From Diogma glabrata (lineage: Eukaryota; Arthropoda; Insecta; Diptera; Cylindrotomidae): a stretch of DNA of 64,000 bases. The position numbers and the translations under genes are program-made. Of the stretch, positions 21,311-34,915 are shown in pieces. Position 1 is the stretch's first letter, and each line of letters opens with the position of its first letter. The DNA is taken from positions 284,104,492-284,168,491 of the forward strand of contig OY856186.1 in the NCBI GenBank assembly GCA_963693315.1, written 5' to 3'. The notes below the pieces were generated by a model. That model worked only from the letters and a program-made list of their open reading frames with translations, was not told the origin of the DNA and did no database searches.

Positions 21311-21314
21311 CCAG

Positions 21315-21421
21315 CAGCCAAATTCTGTAACTGTGAAGCGGTGAAGTGATAAAAATTTCTTCGTTTCTTTTCATTAAAAAACTTATCACTTCACCGCTTC
21401 ACAATTACAGAATTTGGCTGC
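21315..21421. repeat. Hairpin with 38-bp arms
   Basis: 'gcagccaaattctgtaactg' (21315) and the rest of the arm pair with 21383-21421 with one mismatch. The arm ends resemble MITE termini, and the whole thing is about 107 bases. Confidence 0.8.
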
Positions 21422-21424
21422 AGT

Positions 21425-22980
21425 TCTTTGTTAATTGGAATAACTTTGATTGTTTTTCTAGCGGTTTTGTTTTCGTTACAGACAACTTGTTTTCTGCTGA
21501 TTCGATTTGTGCATAAAAGAATGTGAACTTACAATGTCTGCCTAGTTAGGAAAAAAGGAATAATGGTTTTAATTCTCAAGCCAGATATTATTAAGGTAAC
21601 ATAGTAAGTAATGATTATTTGATCAACAATTGTGTAAATGTTCAAACTCAGTTCAAACTCAAAATATTATTGTAAGTTTTCGATAACATTTTGCTCAAAC
21701 TAATTTGCTTGGGAATATTGCCAGACTGTGTGAATTTTTGTGCTTTCTTATCACTATTTTAGATTTTTTAGTTTTTATAACAATATTTCTTCTTTTTCAT
21801 TTGAAAACCTTTAAAAAAATAGTAACCGTTGAGGTCGCGACTTGTATATATAGTGTTTTTCTAGGAACGGTGCAGTCTGCAATTTATTCATCTAATATTT
21901 CCGTTACGTGTTTCATTGATGTTCATTCTTATCACCGGTACAGATGTTAAAAATAGAGAGGATTTGATATAAAGAGGATGAGTAGAGCCGAGAGCGGATG
22001 CCAGATTTAGTGTATGGTAGTGATTTTAAGGCTTGTGAAATCTTTCAAAAATGAATGACCAAATATCAAACATGTTTGATTTTTCTCTGCAAGCATAAGT
22101 TTGATTATGTGTGTAGTGTTATGACTGACTTTTTTTAAATGTTTAAACTAATTTACTTTTTTTAAAACTTTAAAATAATGGCGGGACTAACCTGGAATAT
22201 AAAATTTTTGAGCGAACTTATAAATTTGGAAAGCTATGCTTGATTTATATCCACTCAGTATGCAAGCATTTTTGTGCTATTCAAGCATATTTGACAACTG
22301 TCCTGGTCAAGCAAGCCTGCAGGTGTATGTGGCCCTTAGCTGATTCAAAATGTTGCGACAGAAAGAAGCATTTCGGTCAGCAAATATGGCTTTTCTTCTG
22401 AGTTTAAATTAACTAACGCTGTTAAACTCTAAACAGAGTTATCCAGTTTAATTTTTTCGCATTACTTGGTTTTGTTGAGTAATTATCTTGTGTTGCGTGT
22501 AATTCACTACAGATTACTTGCGTGACGAAGATGTTGTCACGTTTTTCAACCTTCCTTAGAATTGGCCTTACTCACAAATCGAAAAACGCAATTCCCAAAT
22601 CTCTGCCTGGATTCCATCACTGATTTGTAAACAAAAACGCCAGGTTTTACTAAGTATTAAACACTTTAATTTTTCCACAACAACAGGAAAACAATACATC
22701 AAACAATGTTCCTATTCTGAAATATTCTTCCAACAGATTTGAAATTCCAACGGTTGATTGTAGAAATTTCCAGTTCACAGCTTCCAAAACAATACACAAA
22801 ATTAATCTGTTATTAAATAACACTTAAAACATTATTTAAAAAACTAATTTTAAATGTAACTTCTACAATTAATTCACTTGCCATTACTACATTAAACTAT
22901 TTCCACTATCGCAACTTTATATTAACGCAGTCTAATTTAAATCTAATTTAATTCTACATAAGGGAATTCCTTATATATAA
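21425..22980. other. AT-rich stretch, no gene recognised
   Basis: A few short open frames without recognisable features; no repeat partner noticed. Confidence 0.35.
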
Positions 22981-23020
22981 TTCTGCTTAATTTCTCGATC
23001 GTTCGAAATTATTATATATG

Positions 23021-23329
<309 letters not shown>

Positions 23330-24200
23330 ATGAGGTATAACGGAATTTAGCGGTCGCAATTTTTGACCTACACCAGTATATGTTGCGGCAAATAATCTCT
23401 TGGACAAGTGCGTGAACTGGCCATATAGGGGTACCATTTAAGCGGCTAAGTCTTTAAAATTCGAATGATCTAAGACGTTATAACGGCCGTTTGAAACATA
23501 ATAATTAAATAAAATTTATAAATATTGAATATTTTAACTTTTCTTTTATCATTTTTTATCAGATGACCGCGACCACCTTGGCGTTTAGAGTTCCTGAAAA
23601 ATCAGCTGTTTTAAAAATATACTAAACTTTGTTGTCCTTGATCTAGATTAAAATGACCAAGCTCACATTTGAAAACTTTTACATACGTAGATGCAACATA
23701 AATCTTTCCCAAATTTAAAAATAAAATTATCCAAGTCCAGAAATTGCGACCCTGAGGCTGTTGAAACTAATGCAAACGCAAACGGCCATGCTTTAATCTC
23801 TTTTGAATTTATGTTATTTAAACTCCTACTTCCTTTTAAAGATGCACTTTTCGATTATAATCTCAGAGATTTTTAGCTTTCTAGCCCGAGAGGTTACAAT
23901 GTAATTAACGTTATTCTTACATAATGCACAACACTCTCACGCCATACAATTACAATAACAAATCCCTTAAGAAATAATAAATAAATGTTCTTTTAATTTT
24001 ATTTCAGTTTTTATTTTTATTTTTGAGTTTTTTTTCGCAAAAACTTAAATAGAAAAACAAAGTTGAGTCATTATTCTTTTGAATTAAGAAATATTTTCTT
24101 TGAAAATATGGCAATTTTTTAGTTCCAAAAAATATATATTGATAACCCGTTTACAAAACTTTTCCTAAATTGATAGATATTTGTATTTTTTGAGGTGTAA
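23330..24200. other. Mixed AT-rich stretch, no gene recognised
   Basis: Slightly less AT-rich at 23330-23500. No family recognised. Confidence 0.35.
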
Positions 24201-24202
24201 AA

Positions 24203-24519
24203 GTTGTTTAATAATTTTTGATTATAAATTATGTGTGGTGGTATTGTAGGTGTGACATAGTCAGAATGTTAATTTGCTCTTTGGTGGATTTAATATGTTA
24301 TTAAAAGTAGTTTTAACCAAATTAAATAAAACTGTTCCGAAATTTCATTGATAAAGTAGGTTCGGTTAATGTATTTAATTTGGTTTGATAATTTTTTTAA
24401 ATTATTCTTTTTCGACCTAAATTTTTATTTAAACTAATCCGACACATCTAATTCTATTTGTACACAAAACTGTCTGACCCCGAAATCTACCTATTTCTAG
24501 TAGATATGCCTGCCGCTTG
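24203..24519 (-). repeat. Interspersed repeat R3, copy 2
   Basis: Reverse complement of 1864-2165. Confidence 0.65.
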
Positions 24520-24587
24520 GACTTTTTTTATACTTCCTGAATATAATGAACATATTTTACGCTTACTTAGATTTGCGCAAAACATTA

Positions 24588-24680
24588 CTTTTTCGACTTC
24601 TATTACTTTACGCCCTCTTATTATTATTTACGCTCTCTTACTGTTACTTTACGGTCTCTTTTGGTTACTTTACGCCCTGT
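24588..24680 (+). repeat. Small minisatellite
   Basis: About five imperfect copies of 'ttactttacgccctctta'. Confidence 0.7.
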
Positions 24681-24689
24681 AGTAGGAAG

Positions 24690-26280
24690 TGATAAAAAAG
24701 TTTATTTATCACAGGTGTAAAGGAAGCTTCAGCCCTAGCGAATTGTTGCCAAAACAAATTCTAGCTCAAGCTGAAATTTATAACTTTACAACCTTGGTAT
24801 ATAAATAACTAATACATCGCATAGTCATCAGAGCAATACTCAAACCAATTAAATTTATTCCATAACAGATTGTTAAACGATCACCAGCTTTATGTTCCCA
24901 TTATTCAATTCACACGATAATCTGTAGCATCAACCCATTATAACTATAATTTGACAACTGAATAACCTTAATGCATAAACCTTAAAGGTTATTATTTTAT
25001 GAAATGATCTGAACATTTTGTATTTTGCTGTAATTGAAGTTCAAAAAATAAATAAAAATAAAACGTTTTCAGTTCGTTTAATTTTTTCACATACATCTAA
25101 ACAACAACAATTTTCTTCAACAACAACAAAACGTTAAATATTTTCAGTCTTTCATCTTACATATTTTGCCTTTATATATATTTCATTTTTTATTTTTTAT
25201 TTCTTATGTGTACACATAACATAATTTATTGATAAAATTTTAATATTGGAAAAAAAACTATTTGAAAATAAAAATATAAAGAATTTCTTTATTTTCTTTT
25301 AAAAAAATATTTCAAAACAAAAAATAAATTTTGTTTGTATAAAAAATTATTGAGTTATGAAAACTTAACGAACTGTAATGTGGCACAGCGTTGAATAATT
25401 TAATGTATTAGTATGATTTTCAATGTGAACTTCTCCTGCAATCCATCAAAAATATAATAAACAAAAATGTTTATGTCATGATTAGTTAATTCAAAACATA
25501 AGTTTCATTTCTTATAATATTCAATCAATCAAAAAGAATCAAATTGAAAAACCATTTCAACATCGATCTTTTTTCGAATACTTTGAATAACTTAAAATGT
25601 CGGCGCCTGGTTTATATCAAATTTTTTAGAAACTGGATATGCGTATACAAATATTGAAAGTGATAAAATTTTATGATTTAAATAACACACGGAAAGAAAA
25701 GTGAAAATAAACAAATAAAAAATCAATTGGAGGGTAGATATTTTGTTTTGAACTGTTTTAAACAAAAATGTCAACCCATTGGTGAGACTGGTGATTATTT
25801 TGTCAACTACAACTGAGCACCTTGAAATTTGTGAAAAGTTTGGTAAACAGTAGCCTGACGAGGATTACTTAAGGTTTCAGTTCAATAATCCGAAAATCAA
25901 TATATACTATGATAAAAAACAACTATCGCCAATTACAATTATGGAGTAGTCAAACGAAGTTAAAGAGTACAACGTAACTCTGGCTTAACTGCAAAAAGAA
26001 TAAAAAATAATTAAAAGTGTAGCTCGTATTTGCATCACGAGGCCAAGAGAACAAGTCGTACTAGAGCAATGGGAGAAACTGGACTTGTGCCACTTCATTT
26101 GCAAATAAATAGCATAGCACAGAAACACAAGAAAAGGAAAAACTATCGAGTTTAATCATCGTGATATACTTTCCAAAGAAAATCCTTTGCAAATTCGAAG
26201 TTTGATTTGATTCAAAACGATATCAACTCTTGTGCAAAAATAAAACAAAGTAAATAAAGAAAATAGTACATTTAGCTGCG
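24690..26280. other. AT-rich stretch, no gene recognised
   Basis: No coding or repeat structure identified. Confidence 0.35.
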
Positions 26281-26284
26281 AAGA

Positions 26285-26655
26285 GATGAAAAAATTTTTT
26301 CCGTTAGTGAAATGTTGTTCACGAGAAGCGTTGGGACAATTTCACGAACGTAAAATGTTTTCATCTCGTCTAGGAAATGCAATTTTTTCAATGATAGTAT
26401 ATATATATAATCGATATTTATTATTAATTATTAAATTAGAAATCGACAAAATATCATTCAAAATTCATATTCTATTTTTCCATGATTACTTTGTTTTAAA
26501 AACTTTGTAAAATTATATGAAAATACCATAGCAACTACAATTTATTATTTATCGAAAACGATTTTCTTCTAGTAGAAAAAAACTCATTTTCACAGGGGAT
26601 TAACCGTGCATGAAAACAGACTTTTCATCTGCTATCATAGAAAAAATTTTACTTA
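26285..26655 (-). repeat. Interspersed repeat R2, copy 2
   Basis: Reverse complement of 1325-1740. The end near 26285-26375 carries the palindromic 'cgagaagcgttggg' centre; the 74-codon frame here is non-coding. Confidence 0.65.
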
Positions 26656-26659
26656 ACGC

Positions 26660-27920
26660 ACATCATTGGCAATAGTCGTGTTCTTGATATGTTCTTGATG
26701 AAGTGAACCACTTAACAATAACTGTGCCATTTGGCATTCTTGTAATCAAACATATTATTTGTATTATAAACCTGTTCTGGAGCTATTTCTATCTATCTTC
26801 TTTTTAAAAAAATTATCTGCTGCTAATTCATAAATTGTGATAACATCTGAAATTAGGGCATCTCTTTTTATGAGGCAGATATCCAGAACGCTTGGCGTAC
26901 TAGTGGATCGAACGAATGTAAGATTTGAAACAGCAAAAATGGTACAAATATATTAATTTTATACAAATGAATACAGCATATGTCCACTATCCTTGTTTAG
27001 CATACAACTTCACGATTGATGGTGACAATTTAGAACATTAGATAAGGAGTATTGCCACTTGTTGTTATGAGGACGTTTTATCAGTTGCGACTGTGATTGC
27101 TACGTGTTTACCCAACAAAATTATTCATTATTACAAAACGTAGATTAGATAAAATGTTGAGTTGTCATTATAATATTAATGAGTGGTTGGCATTGACTAT
27201 TGTGACAGATAAGTCGGGATTAACAAAAAAAATCTGAAATGCCTTATTGATTGATAATAATGGCCATTCCTTAGATTAAAAATAAAGAATCAAGTAAATC
27301 TAATAAATCAATGGTATATTTTTTTGTTTTGTGTAATTATAATCGTAGTGGTATAATATTAAATGTTAATCTCATCAGAGAAATAAGAGAAAAAAAATCA
27401 ATTTTTAAATATGTAGTTCAATTGTGTTAGTACGAAAAAAAAAATCCAAAATGTAAAGTAAAAGGATTACAATTAATCGTCTCAGAAAGAGAAGATCAAG
27501 TTTAAATTAGCCAAATTTAGTTATAGTGAATTACTCAATTAGTTTATGTGTATATAGGACATATAGCAAAAATTATTTAAGTTTTTTTTTCAAAAAGAAA
27601 AAAAAATTGAATGAACCCAAAAAATAACCTCAACAATTGTGATTTCGTTTTATAGTATTTCCTGTTGTTTTGCGTGGCTAAATGAAAACTGTTGGGTTAT
27701 AAAAAAAATTATAATGTCAACCATAACTAATAGAATGTTAATTAGTTTTTTTTTATCAACTATATGTGATGTAAAACCTACTTAAGGAAAAAAACTGCAT
27801 TTGATGCTTTATGTTACAAAAATTGTTCTACTAGATTTAATATAACCAAATATATTAAATATAATTAGTTTTGAATGATTACAATACAAGTTTTTTCATT
27901 ATACGTGGGAAAAATGTTAA
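26660..27920. other. AT-rich stretch, no gene recognised
   Basis: No coding or repeat structure identified. Confidence 0.35.
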
Positions 27921-27929
27921 GATGATCAG

Positions 27930-28315
27930 CTAATTTCCAAGGAATGAGGAGTGGGATCCGGATCAATTATGGGGTGAGTTTACATAAATATATTTTCTTA
28001 TATTTGTTTTGTGCATATGTGTCTTAACTAAATAAGATATAATAATGGGGTGTTCGTGACGGTCGTGGCTTTTTCGGCGATGGGGTCGCCAGAGTCTATT
28101 CTTTTATCATTTGTGTTCTCTTCCTGATCCATTTTTGTTTAAGCTACACGCGCACACTGTGTATTTGTACTGGGATGGCAAGTACACTTTCTCAAACCCA
28201 CATGCTGAAGTTAGTTCAGGGTTATCAACCTCACTAGGTGCGCGGCCTGCCTCTACTGATCCATTGGTGTTTCCAATGGGCCTTGTTCTCCATTACATTG
28301 TTAGAATTTAAATCA
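27930..28315. other. Less AT-rich island, possible host exon, function unknown
   Basis: This stretch has a more balanced base composition than its surroundings. On the minus strand a 34-codon frame begins MDQEENTNDKRIDSGDP near 28128, with an A at -3 before the ATG, and ends at 28024. On the plus strand a donor-like GGGTGAGT occurs at about 27972. I recognise no family; an exon or a unique regulatory segment are both possible. Confidence 0.2.
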
Positions 28316-28552
28316 TGTTATTTTAAAAATTGGCTTGTTTGAATAAGAACAGTAAAAATCAGTTAGTCTTAGTATACATTTAAAAATGATACAAAATAGA
28401 CATATTTTTAAAGTAAACTTTTATTTATTAAAAAATAAAATATATTTAATATTGGTCTCCAAGTTGTAAGTTCAATCAAATCAATCATTTATATTAATAA
28501 ATTATTGTTATTAGAATCCACAAAACAAACTTTTTTGTATATATTTTTTATT

Positions 28553-28590
28553 ACACGTTTCGAATGTAAACAATCATCTTCGGATTACAA
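28553..28590 (-). other. Penelope-like tail motif, hammerhead-like core (weak)
   Basis: On the minus strand 'ccgaagatga' is followed 11 bases later by 'cgaaacgtg'. This order resembles the 'ctgaaga/ctgatga...cgaaac' core seen at the ends of Penelope-like elements, some of which are hammerhead ribozymes. The segment between the two blocks does not form a good stem II, so activity is doubtful. Confidence 0.3.
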
Positions 28591-28616
28591 AAATATACAA
28601 AGTAAAAAAAGTAATT

Positions 28617-28766
28617 TCATTGTTTTGATTGAGTATATGTAATTTGAATAGGGTCTAGTCCTACCCCTTTAAATTCCTCGCTAATTGTATTAATTTCTAG
28701 TAGCGGTAACCCATGTAAAAGGAAACGGTTTATTTTATTTTCCTTCAGTTTATTTGTAAAAATTAA
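28617..28766 (-). pseudogene. LINE ORF1-like fragment (PRE_C2HC-type), cut by a MITE
   Basis: The minus strand is open from the MITE edge at 28766 to a stop at 28617 and reads IFTNKLKENK, INRFLLHGLPLLEINTISEE and FKGVGLDPIQITYTQSKQ. The pattern 'LHGLP...I-EE-K--G--P-qItymQSK' resembles the gag-like PRE_C2HC domain in ORF1 of some insect non-LTR elements. The N-terminal side is removed by the MITE at 28767-29267. Family assignment is by recollection of motif style only. Confidence 0.4.
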
Positions 28767-29267
28767 TGTCGCGTTTTTTGGCTTGATGGAAAAAAAGATG
28801 GATTTATTTACTTGACAAAGAACACCATAAAATAAACCAAATCTACTTTTGTAAATGTTGTAGTAATTGTTTTGACTTTCTGTTCTGTCAGTTGATATGT
28901 TTGGTTATGTTTACATTTGAAAATGATAAATTTTTCGTTTTATTATTTTATTTGTAATAATTTATTTATTATTAATTAGTAATTTAAATAATAATTAGTT
29001 ATTTTTAAACAAAATAATAATAATAATTAAAATGGCGAGTTTTTTGTTTGCATAAATTTGACAAGCAAAAATGATATTTCAATGTATATGTAATTGATTT
29101 GACATAATCTACCAAAAAATCTAGATTTTTAAGACTTGATCTAGATAAAAAAAAAATCAATCTTTTTTTGCCAAAGAACATAAACAGGCCGTTTTAAACA
29201 AATTTTTTTGATCCGACAGCTAATTTTTTTGATCCAGATCGATTTTTTTTGCCGAAAAAACGCGACA
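28767..29267. mobile_element. 501-bp MITE with TAA target duplication
   Basis: The ends are inverted copies of TGTCGCGTTTTTT followed by imperfect GGC/AAAAAAA-GAT. TAA precedes the left end (28764-28766) and follows the right end (29268-29270), a 3-bp TWA duplication as made by PIF/Harbinger transposases. No coding capacity. Confidence 0.78.
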
Positions 29268-29270
29268 TAA

Positions 29271-30015
29271 TTTTTCGCATTTTTAAGTTCTATGTAAAAT
29301 AAAATTAAAATATCAATATGATTTGACAGCTGGTAATCAGTTCTGGAATAATTTCACAATTTTGCTAGGCTTAAATTTATATTCTCAATTATAAACCTAC
29401 TTTTCCGCACATATGATCACAAAATATTTTCTATGCCTGGCACGCACGCCACATGCATGTGAGATTTGTAGTTAAATCTATCCTAAATAGATTATATTTT
29501 TTTATAATACTAGAATATCAAAATAATAGTTTAAATAACTTACCATTTAGTAAAAACAACTTAAACACCACCCAAGATAATCTGACTTGCAAGAAAAAAC
29601 AATTATTTTGGATTTTCAAAAAAACCAGCTGTCAAAATATTTACAAAGCTGTGCGTGGATTACTATGGTTATATTTTTAAAATTTATTTATAATATAAAT
29701 TATAATATTATTTGTTTAAACTATTTGTTTGACTAAATCAAGATTTTGTGACACTTAACATGTTTCATCGATGAAATTAAATGAAATCAAAATTGGAAAA
29801 TTGGTGCCTTTTATTTTATGAAATTAAATTTAATGTTAACAGTTCAGTACAATTTAGCAGCGACCTACTATATCGACCTATAATTTGAATACAACTATTA
29901 CAACGAAGATGGCGCACTTAAATTATTTAAATATCTTAAATTTGTTTATAACTTTGTTAAATAAATGATTAAATTAACAATTAAATAAATTTTGTGCATT
30001 TGTTACAAAATATAG
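29271..30015. other. AT-rich stretch, no gene recognised
   Basis: No coding or repeat structure identified. Confidence 0.35.
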
Positions 30016-30019
30016 TGTT

Positions 30020-30126
30020 TATTACTAGTGCGAATGCGTTTTCCAAACGCGAGTGATTGCAACACGAGCGTAGCGACTACACTACAACAACACTCTTGTT
30101 TAGAAAACGCATTCACACTGGTAATA
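30020..30126. repeat. Palindrome with 36-bp arms
   Basis: 'tattactagtgcgaatgcg' at 30020 faces 'cgcattcacactggtaata' ending at 30126, around a GC-richer centre 'cacgagcgtagcga'. The 113-codon frame that starts inside it shows no recognisable domain. Confidence 0.8.
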
Positions 30127-30129
30127 CAA

Positions 30130-31375
30130 TCTACTATTCCGAAGCCCAAAACAAACTATAAACAATCTGAGTTAAAAGATATAGGTAAAATATACTTTAA
30201 AATTAATGACCACTTACCAAATGACAATAGTCCGCTATTCAGCATACTTAATTTAATTGTGTTTGGTATTGACACTAAACTCGTAGTGGCGCTAAGCACT
30301 TTCTTTTTCTTTGGTTTTTCTAAATCAGCATATCGTGAGGTTGATCTAGAATTACAAAAATATTTATGATATAATATTGATTTTAGATGATTTAAAAAGA
30401 AGTTAAACTCTCCGCAAAAACCACTAATCACTCCAACTTTTAGTAACATTCAATTTACGAAATGTAATATAAAATATTGGTAAATTTAGAATTTTCGATT
30501 TCCATAAATATTTTTAAAAAAATTTTCAATTCAACGATCCATCCTATTTTCTTTTATTTATTGAAAGCCTTTCAATGCAATCAGTTCACCTCTATCTACC
30601 ATTATCATATCCGTAATAAAATTTAATACATCAATTTTCCTGTTTTTTGTACGAAATAAAAGGAAAACAAGGAAATTCTTATGTTAAAGATAATCTTCAT
30701 CTTAAAAGACGAAAATATATTTTTAAAGAGAAGAAACAAAATGAGAGCAATAGTATTTCCACTATGGAGGTTTTCTCGTTTTATTCGTATTATTTATTGT
30801 TGTATTGTCCTATTATTTTTTTCGTTTGTTTCTTTGTTGTTGGTATAATATTTAATTTATTAACGTTTTGTTAAGGGGCAGGTTATCTATCATCATCCAC
30901 AAAGAATAATTTATTGGTTTTCTGTTTATAATCTTAAATGTGTTGAGTCGGTAGAAAATGGACATTGACTTTATTTTATTGAATCTATTGTTTTTTTTAA
31001 TGTATGTGTATTTAAACATATTTAATTCAATTACCTTCCATTGATTTGTGTGGCTTTTCGTATTATATTTTATTTGAAGTGACAAGGCTCTTATGGATAG
31101 TCTGATAAGGGAAATTTTATTGTTCGTAATGTTAATAAACGTTTGAAATCTCACATGTTTTAGGTAGAATCAATATGTTTATATAAAAGATTTATTGTTC
31201 TATTTGACATTGACAATTAGACGTTTAACAATTTTAGGAAAAAACAGATAAGACAACAGTATAATTTATTGACAATCTACTCGTAAAAAGTGTTGCGCTT
31301 CTATCAAATGCAAATCTAAAAAAATTTCAAATAATACAACCAATGCTTCCTAGTGAAGTGTGGATCATGACCGAT
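30130..31375. other. AT-rich stretch, no gene recognised
   Basis: Two open frames of about 100 codons lie here, both low-complexity and without recognisable features. Confidence 0.35.
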
Positions 31376-31377
31376 GC

Positions 31378-31455
31378 TAAGAGAACGGCTCACTTCAGTG
31401 AACGTTGACCGATCGTTCAGTTAGTAACAGAAACAGTGTTCGTCGGCCATACATC
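31378..31455 (+). promoter_or_regulatory. Possible core promoter (Initiator-like), weak
   Basis: A GC-richer unique segment contains 'cgttcagttagt', matching the arthropod Initiator TCAGTT near 31419, followed about 27 bases later by a CGG-containing stretch where a DPE would lie (the match to DPE is poor). No TATA box at -30. No gene is seen downstream. Confidence 0.15.
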
Positions 31456-32224
31456 TATGATGTATTAATGAAGATTTTTTGTGTGTGATCAACTTCGTTT
31501 TCACTTTTTTCTGCTGACAGAAGTGAAAACTTAAAACTGTAAAATAGCTGTGTTTTTATCGTTTAAATACAACAAAATCTTTTCTTAATTTACGACTCTT
31601 CCACACTGGTATTAACTGAGAAAAACATCAAATTCAATAATAAATAAAAAACCAAAATATGAATCAAGAGAACGAGAGTAATAGTAGATTTTATCCACGA
31701 ATACAAATATTTCAAATAATTTCATTCAAGTTTTCCTGTAAAAGTTTATATCGCCATATTGAAATAAATCTATGAAAAGAAAAACAAAACAAAGCATGTT
31801 TGTTTATTTTATATGTATTGTTCTTGTTTTATCTTGTTTATATTACTATACCAACAAATCAAGTTTTTAATTTGTTAGAGGAATTTTGAATAAATAAAGC
31901 GGAATGAAATAAATAAAAAAGAATTTGATATATAGAAAGGAATGAATACAATTACAATGAAAGATATACACATGGAAAGTATATATTCTTTAATAGTCGT
32001 GGATAAAATTATTTATAATATATGTATTATCATTAATTTCAACAGTACTTAGGTTATTCGTACTATCAATTGCGTTTTCTTTATTAAAAAGTATAGAGAA
32101 AAAAAACACACAAATGAAATATGATAAATGCAATTTTTTTTATTTTACTGAAAAATACAACAAACTTTACTTACTATACCACATTTACACACCACACTTA
32201 AAGCGAAAAAAAATTAAAATTAAA

Positions 32225-32265
32225 CTAGTGGGACGCAGGTGTGATCATAGGGGCCACGCCAGGAA
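32225..32265 (-). CDS. Possible short terminal coding exon of an unknown host gene
   Basis: On the minus strand a pyrimidine-rich run ending in GGGAAG is followed by a GC-rich 41-base segment that can read VPGVAPMITPASH and a stop. AT-rich 3'-UTR-like DNA with AATAAA motifs follows near 32150. The abrupt GC rise in such AT-rich DNA is the main support. No gene recognised. Confidence 0.2.
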
Positions 32266-32599
32266 CTTCCCGTAAGATTAAAAACAAACCAGTTACTGGA
32301 TAAGATATACTAAAATACCAAACATAAAAAATTATACAATACAATTAACTGCATTGTTCAAAAATATGTTTTATAGAACATAAATACAAATAAAAAATGA
32401 AAAATTGTGAAACAAGTATTAAATCAAATTTTAAAAAAAAGTCAACAAAAAGTGAATATTAGGGTTATTAAAGCCTAAAATACGGAAAATTAAGATTTAT
32501 TTATTAAACGACACATTAATTGTAATAATTTAAATAGAATTTGAATGTGTGTGTAACCATATTTAAATTTAATAACATATTAACACTTAGACTGTAAAC

Positions 32600-32672
32600 T
32601 AAATTAAGTTGTCTAGACCGATTGTTGTCTTGACCGATTGTTGTTAAGTTGTCTAGACCGACAATAAACATT
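32600..32672 (+). repeat. Short direct repeats
   Basis: 'taagttgtctagaccga' occurs twice (about 32606 and 32645) with 'gaccgattgttgt' twice between. Confidence 0.7.
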
Positions 32673-32740
32673 ACAAAAACCTTATGCTCTAAGTTTCAAC
32701 AAAATTGAATGTCAGAACTGAGTGCTAAGTTTAAAAAAAC

Positions 32741-34680
<1,940 letters not shown>

Positions 34681-34774
34681 AAAAAATTATAAGTCAAGAA
34701 AATAACAAATTATTACAATTTATCTCACTGTCTTTTAATATTTATATTATATTTAAAATTTATATAGCGTGACG

Positions 34775-34842
34775 ATGACTCCAATATATAAATTTTCCCC
34801 ATACAAAATCGTACAACGCGCCTAAAGAAGTTTTCACTCAAA
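34775..34842. repeat. R6 terminal motif copy beside the RTE element
   Basis: Contains 'atataaattttccccata', 'acaacgcgcctaaagaag' and 'ttttcactc'. Matches 39545-39615 in the same orientation; the 'gcgcctaaagaagtttt-acttc' part is also the end of the elements at 49083 and 57785. Confidence 0.7.
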
Positions 34843-34915
34843 AAATGGTAGAACAACCACCGACAGAAAATGAAAAAAATGAGAAAAGAAAACAACAACT
34901 CTCTCTCTCTGGCGT

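Noticed and set aside
30028..30449. 113-codon (+) and 97-codon (-) frames as genes
   Set aside because: They overlap each other, one starts inside a palindrome, and neither shows a domain.
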